Positions 61,950 through 64,000 of a DNA stretch of 64,000 nucleotides are shown in pieces. The notes under the pieces are model-generated. The model had not been told where the DNA came from. It made no database searches and saw only the letters and a program-made list of their open reading frames with translations. Origin of the DNA: Oscillospiraceae bacterium (GTDB lineage: Bacteria; Bacillota; Clostridia; Oscillospirales; SIG627); assembly GCA_034925865.1 (NCBI GenBank), contig JAYFRN010000009.1, positions 1 through 64,000 of the forward strand, read 5' to 3'. Positions within the stretch are counted from its first letter, which is position 1, and each line of letters begins with the position of its first letter. The translations under genes were made by a program, and so were the position numbers.

Positions 61950-63038
61950 TTATTTACGGTCATAATTGATTTCGACTCCAAGCCCGGGCGCGTCGGAAAG
62001 AATTATATTTCCTTTTTCAAATTTAACGCTGCTTGAAACAGGGTTTTCGCTTATAAGGAAAGGAGGATCGAGGTCGATTTTTGTGACGACATCCGCATTT
62101 GCGGCGGCAAGATGAGCGGCGGCGATCACTCCGACGGGATTTTCAAGCATACATCCCATCATACACCGAACTCCGTATTCACGGCAGATGGAGATAACCG
62201 AGGCTGCAGTGTTGAGCCCTCCGGTTTTCATCAGCTTAATATTTATCATATCTGCCGCGCCGCGCTTGATCACCTCTATCGCATCGGAAATGCCGAACAC
62301 AGCCTCATCCGCGAGCACAGGAGTGAGCACACCCTTAGAAACCGTCTCCAAGCCCTCTATGTCAGCGGCTTTAACTGGCTGTTCAACAAGCTCAACGCCA
62401 AGATTGCGGCGTTCAGCTTCATTTATTATAAATATAGCCTCCTTCGGGCTCCATCCCTGATTGGCGTCTATCCTTAGGATAATCTTTTTTCCGACGGCTT
62501 CTCTGACCGCTTCAAGGCGGTATAGATCGGATCTTGGGTCACCGCCGAGCTTCAGCTTAAGTATATCAAAACCGCGTCCGATCGCGGTCACGCTGTCTGA
62601 AACCATTTTTTCGGGAGTGTCAAGTGAAATCGTTATATCTGTCTTCAGACTGACCGGCTTTGAAGCGCCGAAATATTTATAGAGAGGTATGCCCATTGTC
62701 TTTGTGTAGAGATCAAAATAAGCGATTTCACAGGCGGCTTTTGCGCTTGTATTCCGCTGGATACATGACTTTATCTTTACAAGTACGGCCGTCTTGTCGA
62801 AAAGATCCATTCCTATTATGGAAGGAAGTATAATATTAGTAAGCGAAAAAGTGATTGACGCGGATGTCTCGCCTGTTATTGCGGCAGTCGCGGCGGCTTC
62901 TCCGACTCCGTATTTTCCGTTGTCACCGAACAGCCTTACACATATGCCGTCGGTGGCAGAGGTGGCGCGCAGCGCTGTTTTAAAAGGAGTGATTAATTTC
63001 GCCGTGAGCGGCGTGACTTCATAATGAGTAATCTTCAC
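61950..63038 (-). CDS. Dipeptide epimerase (enolase superfamily)
   Basis: A 362-residue enolase-superfamily protein of the L-Ala-D/L-Glu epimerase type. The catalytic Lys pair is in ILKLKLGG, metal ligands in RIDANQGW, ELVEQPV and VLADEAVF, the second catalytic Lys in INIKLMKTGG, and the C-terminal GCMLENP is typical of dipeptide epimerases. It changes the configuration of dipeptides, notably those from peptidoglycan. I chose the GTG at 63038 because GGAG lies 8 bases upstream; an ATG at 63059 has no site. It follows the serine hydrolase gene with about 26 bases between. Confidence 0.88.
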   Translation of the reverse strand: MKITHYEVTPLTAKLITPFKTALRATSATDGICVRLFGDNGKYGVGEAAATAAITGETSASITFSLTNIILPSIIGMDLFDKTAVLVKIKSCIQRNTSAKAACEIAYFDLYTKTMGIPLYKYFGASKPVSLKTDITISLDTPEKMVSDSVTAIGRGFDILKLKLGGDPRSDLYRLEAVREAVGKKIILRIDANQGWSPKEAIFIINEAERRNLGVELVEQPVKAADIEGLETVSKGVLTPVLADEAVFGISDAIEVIKRGAADMINIKLMKTGGLNTAASVISICREYGVRCMMGCMLENPVGVIAAAHLAAANADVVTKIDLDPPFLISENPVSSSVKFEKGNIILSDAPGLGVEINYDRK

Positions 63039-63064
63039 AAAAAAATCTCCAGTATACATTGATA

Positions 63065-63790
63065 TTATATAAATTTATATTCGGTCAGTGCGGCTTTGCC
63101 AAAAGAAGCAATTGCATCTAATGCCTTTTGAGGTTCATAAACATCGCTGATAAAAACTGAAAGAATGATAGTTCTTCCGTCCTTCGTAAATAATCCGCTG
63201 TCGTTTTCAACTCCGCCCTTTTTGGGCTCCGGGTCAAGTTCTCCGCCTTTGCCGGCAAAAAACAAGCCGGACGGGATCTTAGCCGGCAGTCCGTCAAGAT
63301 GACGCTGTCGGCTGAGCAGGGATAGGAGTGCCTCCGACTTTTTCTTTCCGAAGCCACCGTTTACAACGATGTCCAAAAACCTCACGCAGTCTCGGGTTGA
63401 GGTGAAATTGTCAATACCTCTTGCGACCGCGTCAAAGTCGAGCATGATGCGCCTGAGTGACGTACCTGAAAAGCCGTGCGAAGCGATAATTGAATTTATA
63501 TATTCGAATCCGTATTTTTTAATTAAAATATTTGTGGCATCATTGTCGCTTACGGTAATCATTTTTTCTAAAAGCCCGGAGGTGTATTCATCTATCTCAA
63601 TTTTTTCTTCTTCAAAACGAGTCAATACCGCCAAAGCAATATACATTTTAATGACCGAAGCGGAACGGAACGGACGGTTTTCCCCCCAGTAAAATTCATT
63701 GTTTGTGTCTGCGCCGAAAACTTTTAACCCCGCGGACCAGCTGCCGACGGGATCAAACAAATTCGCAGCATATGATTTATCGAAAATCAT
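63065..63790 (-). CDS. Class A beta-lactamase-fold serine hydrolase
   Basis: A 241-residue protein without signal peptide. It shows the Ser45-x-x-Lys48 motif (SASVIKMY), Ser81-Asp82-Asn83 (VSDNDATN) and a Lys181-Gly-Gly box where KTG is usual. The omega loop (MLDFDAVARGIDNFTST) has no clear equivalent of Glu166, so it is probably not a true beta-lactamase but a D,D-peptidase-like or dipeptide-cleaving relative of the Beta-lactamase2 group. The ATG at 63790 has GGGG upstream; a frame from 63844 is rejected. With the epimerase downstream it could recycle cell-wall peptides (inference from context). Confidence 0.82.
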   Translation of the reverse strand: MIFDKSYAANLFDPVGSWSAGLKVFGADTNNEFYWGENRPFRSASVIKMYIALAVLTRFEEEKIEIDEYTSGLLEKMITVSDNDATNILIKKYGFEYINSIIASHGFSGTSLRRIMLDFDAVARGIDNFTSTRDCVRFLDIVVNGGFGKKKSEALLSLLSRQRHLDGLPAKIPSGLFFAGKGGELDPEPKKGGVENDSGLFTKDGRTIILSVFISDVYEPQKALDAIASFGKAALTEYKFI

Positions 63791-63923
63791 TATAATTCCC
63801 CTTTCAAGCATTAGCGTGAAAAATCCCGGTCTTCCTCCGAGCATAACATATAAATAATTCTATCACATCGCGTTCTCACTTTCAATACCGCGGCGTGAAT
63901 TTTCGGAAGCGAGAATAAGAGGG

Positions 63924-64000
63924 GCTCAGTATTTAAATAATTACCGCTCAAATAGAGAAAAGACTCTGGTATATGGGCTTTTCTCTTATAAAACAAAGTA
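63924..64000. repeat. Dispersed nested palindrome, copy L, cut by the window end
   Basis: It starts CTCAGTATTTAAATAATTAC and has the hairpin ATAGAGAAAAGACTCTGGTA against GGGCTTTTCTCTTATAAAAC. The right arm lies beyond the window. Confidence 0.75.

Noticed and set aside
1533..64000. CRISPR array or prophage attachment sites as an explanation for the repeats
   Set aside because: The copies are several kilobases apart, in both orientations, self-complementary, and not linked to cas or phage genes.

Overview
The window looks like chromosomal DNA from an endospore-forming member of the class Clostridia. The sequence evidence is a spoIVB-spo0A pair, a SCIFF peptide with its radical SAM maturase, a T-box leader, a long Bacillus/Clostridium-type SRP RNA next to dnaX-ybaB-recR, the Firmicutes order rplS-lepB-rbgA-rnhB-yraN, and purine-rich Shine-Dalgarno sites before most genes. 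An indolepyruvate:ferredoxin oxidoreductase points to an anaerobe. No phage, transposase, CRISPR array or rRNA gene was seen. I cannot name the genus.

Left part (1-16.3 kb). On the minus strand are a phosphodiester glycosidase-like membrane protein and a HAD/HD phosphohydrolase pair. Then comes a long co-directional run, upp, SRP RNA, dnaX, ybaB, recR, a P-type ATPase-like protein that has lost its catalytic motifs, iorA and iorB. From 12.5 to 15.6 kb lies a tandem array of near-identical lipoprotein genes. It holds two intact copies, one with an internal stop, and a 67-base 3' remnant of a fourth. A regulator and tRNA-Leu(CAA) follow.

Middle part (16.4-38 kb). It carries TspO, nadA, a 1002-residue glycine-repeat surface protein, a NYN-domain protein, an orphan solute-binding lipoprotein and a DegT aminotransferase. 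Then come spoIVB and spo0A (Spo0A has an altered acidic pocket), a lipoprotein, a T-box-controlled Na+/solute symporter, tRNA-Thr(CGT), a Gfo/Idh/MocA oxidoreductase, a YitT protein and a TIGR04086-like membrane protein beside scfA.

Right part (38-64 kb). It carries scfB, a NodB-type deacetylase lipoprotein, an acyl-CoA synthetase, a sugar isomerase-like protein, archaeal-type phosphoglycerate mutase, the rplS-lepB-rbgA-rnhB-yraN block, thrC, a phosphoesterase, a leucine-rich-repeat protein, ruvX with UPF0210 and ACT proteins, yajC, pyruvate kinase, a GH2 beta-galactosidase, and a dipeptide epimerase next to a class A beta-lactamase-fold hydrolase.

The most unusual non-coding feature is a dispersed nested palindrome of about 110 bp. 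It is present about a dozen times, only between genes and often directly at stop codons. A second, rarer element with AACCTCTAA ends sits in the lipoprotein array, where the other spacers of the array show the empty site. All functional names rest on motif recognition by eye; no database search was run.
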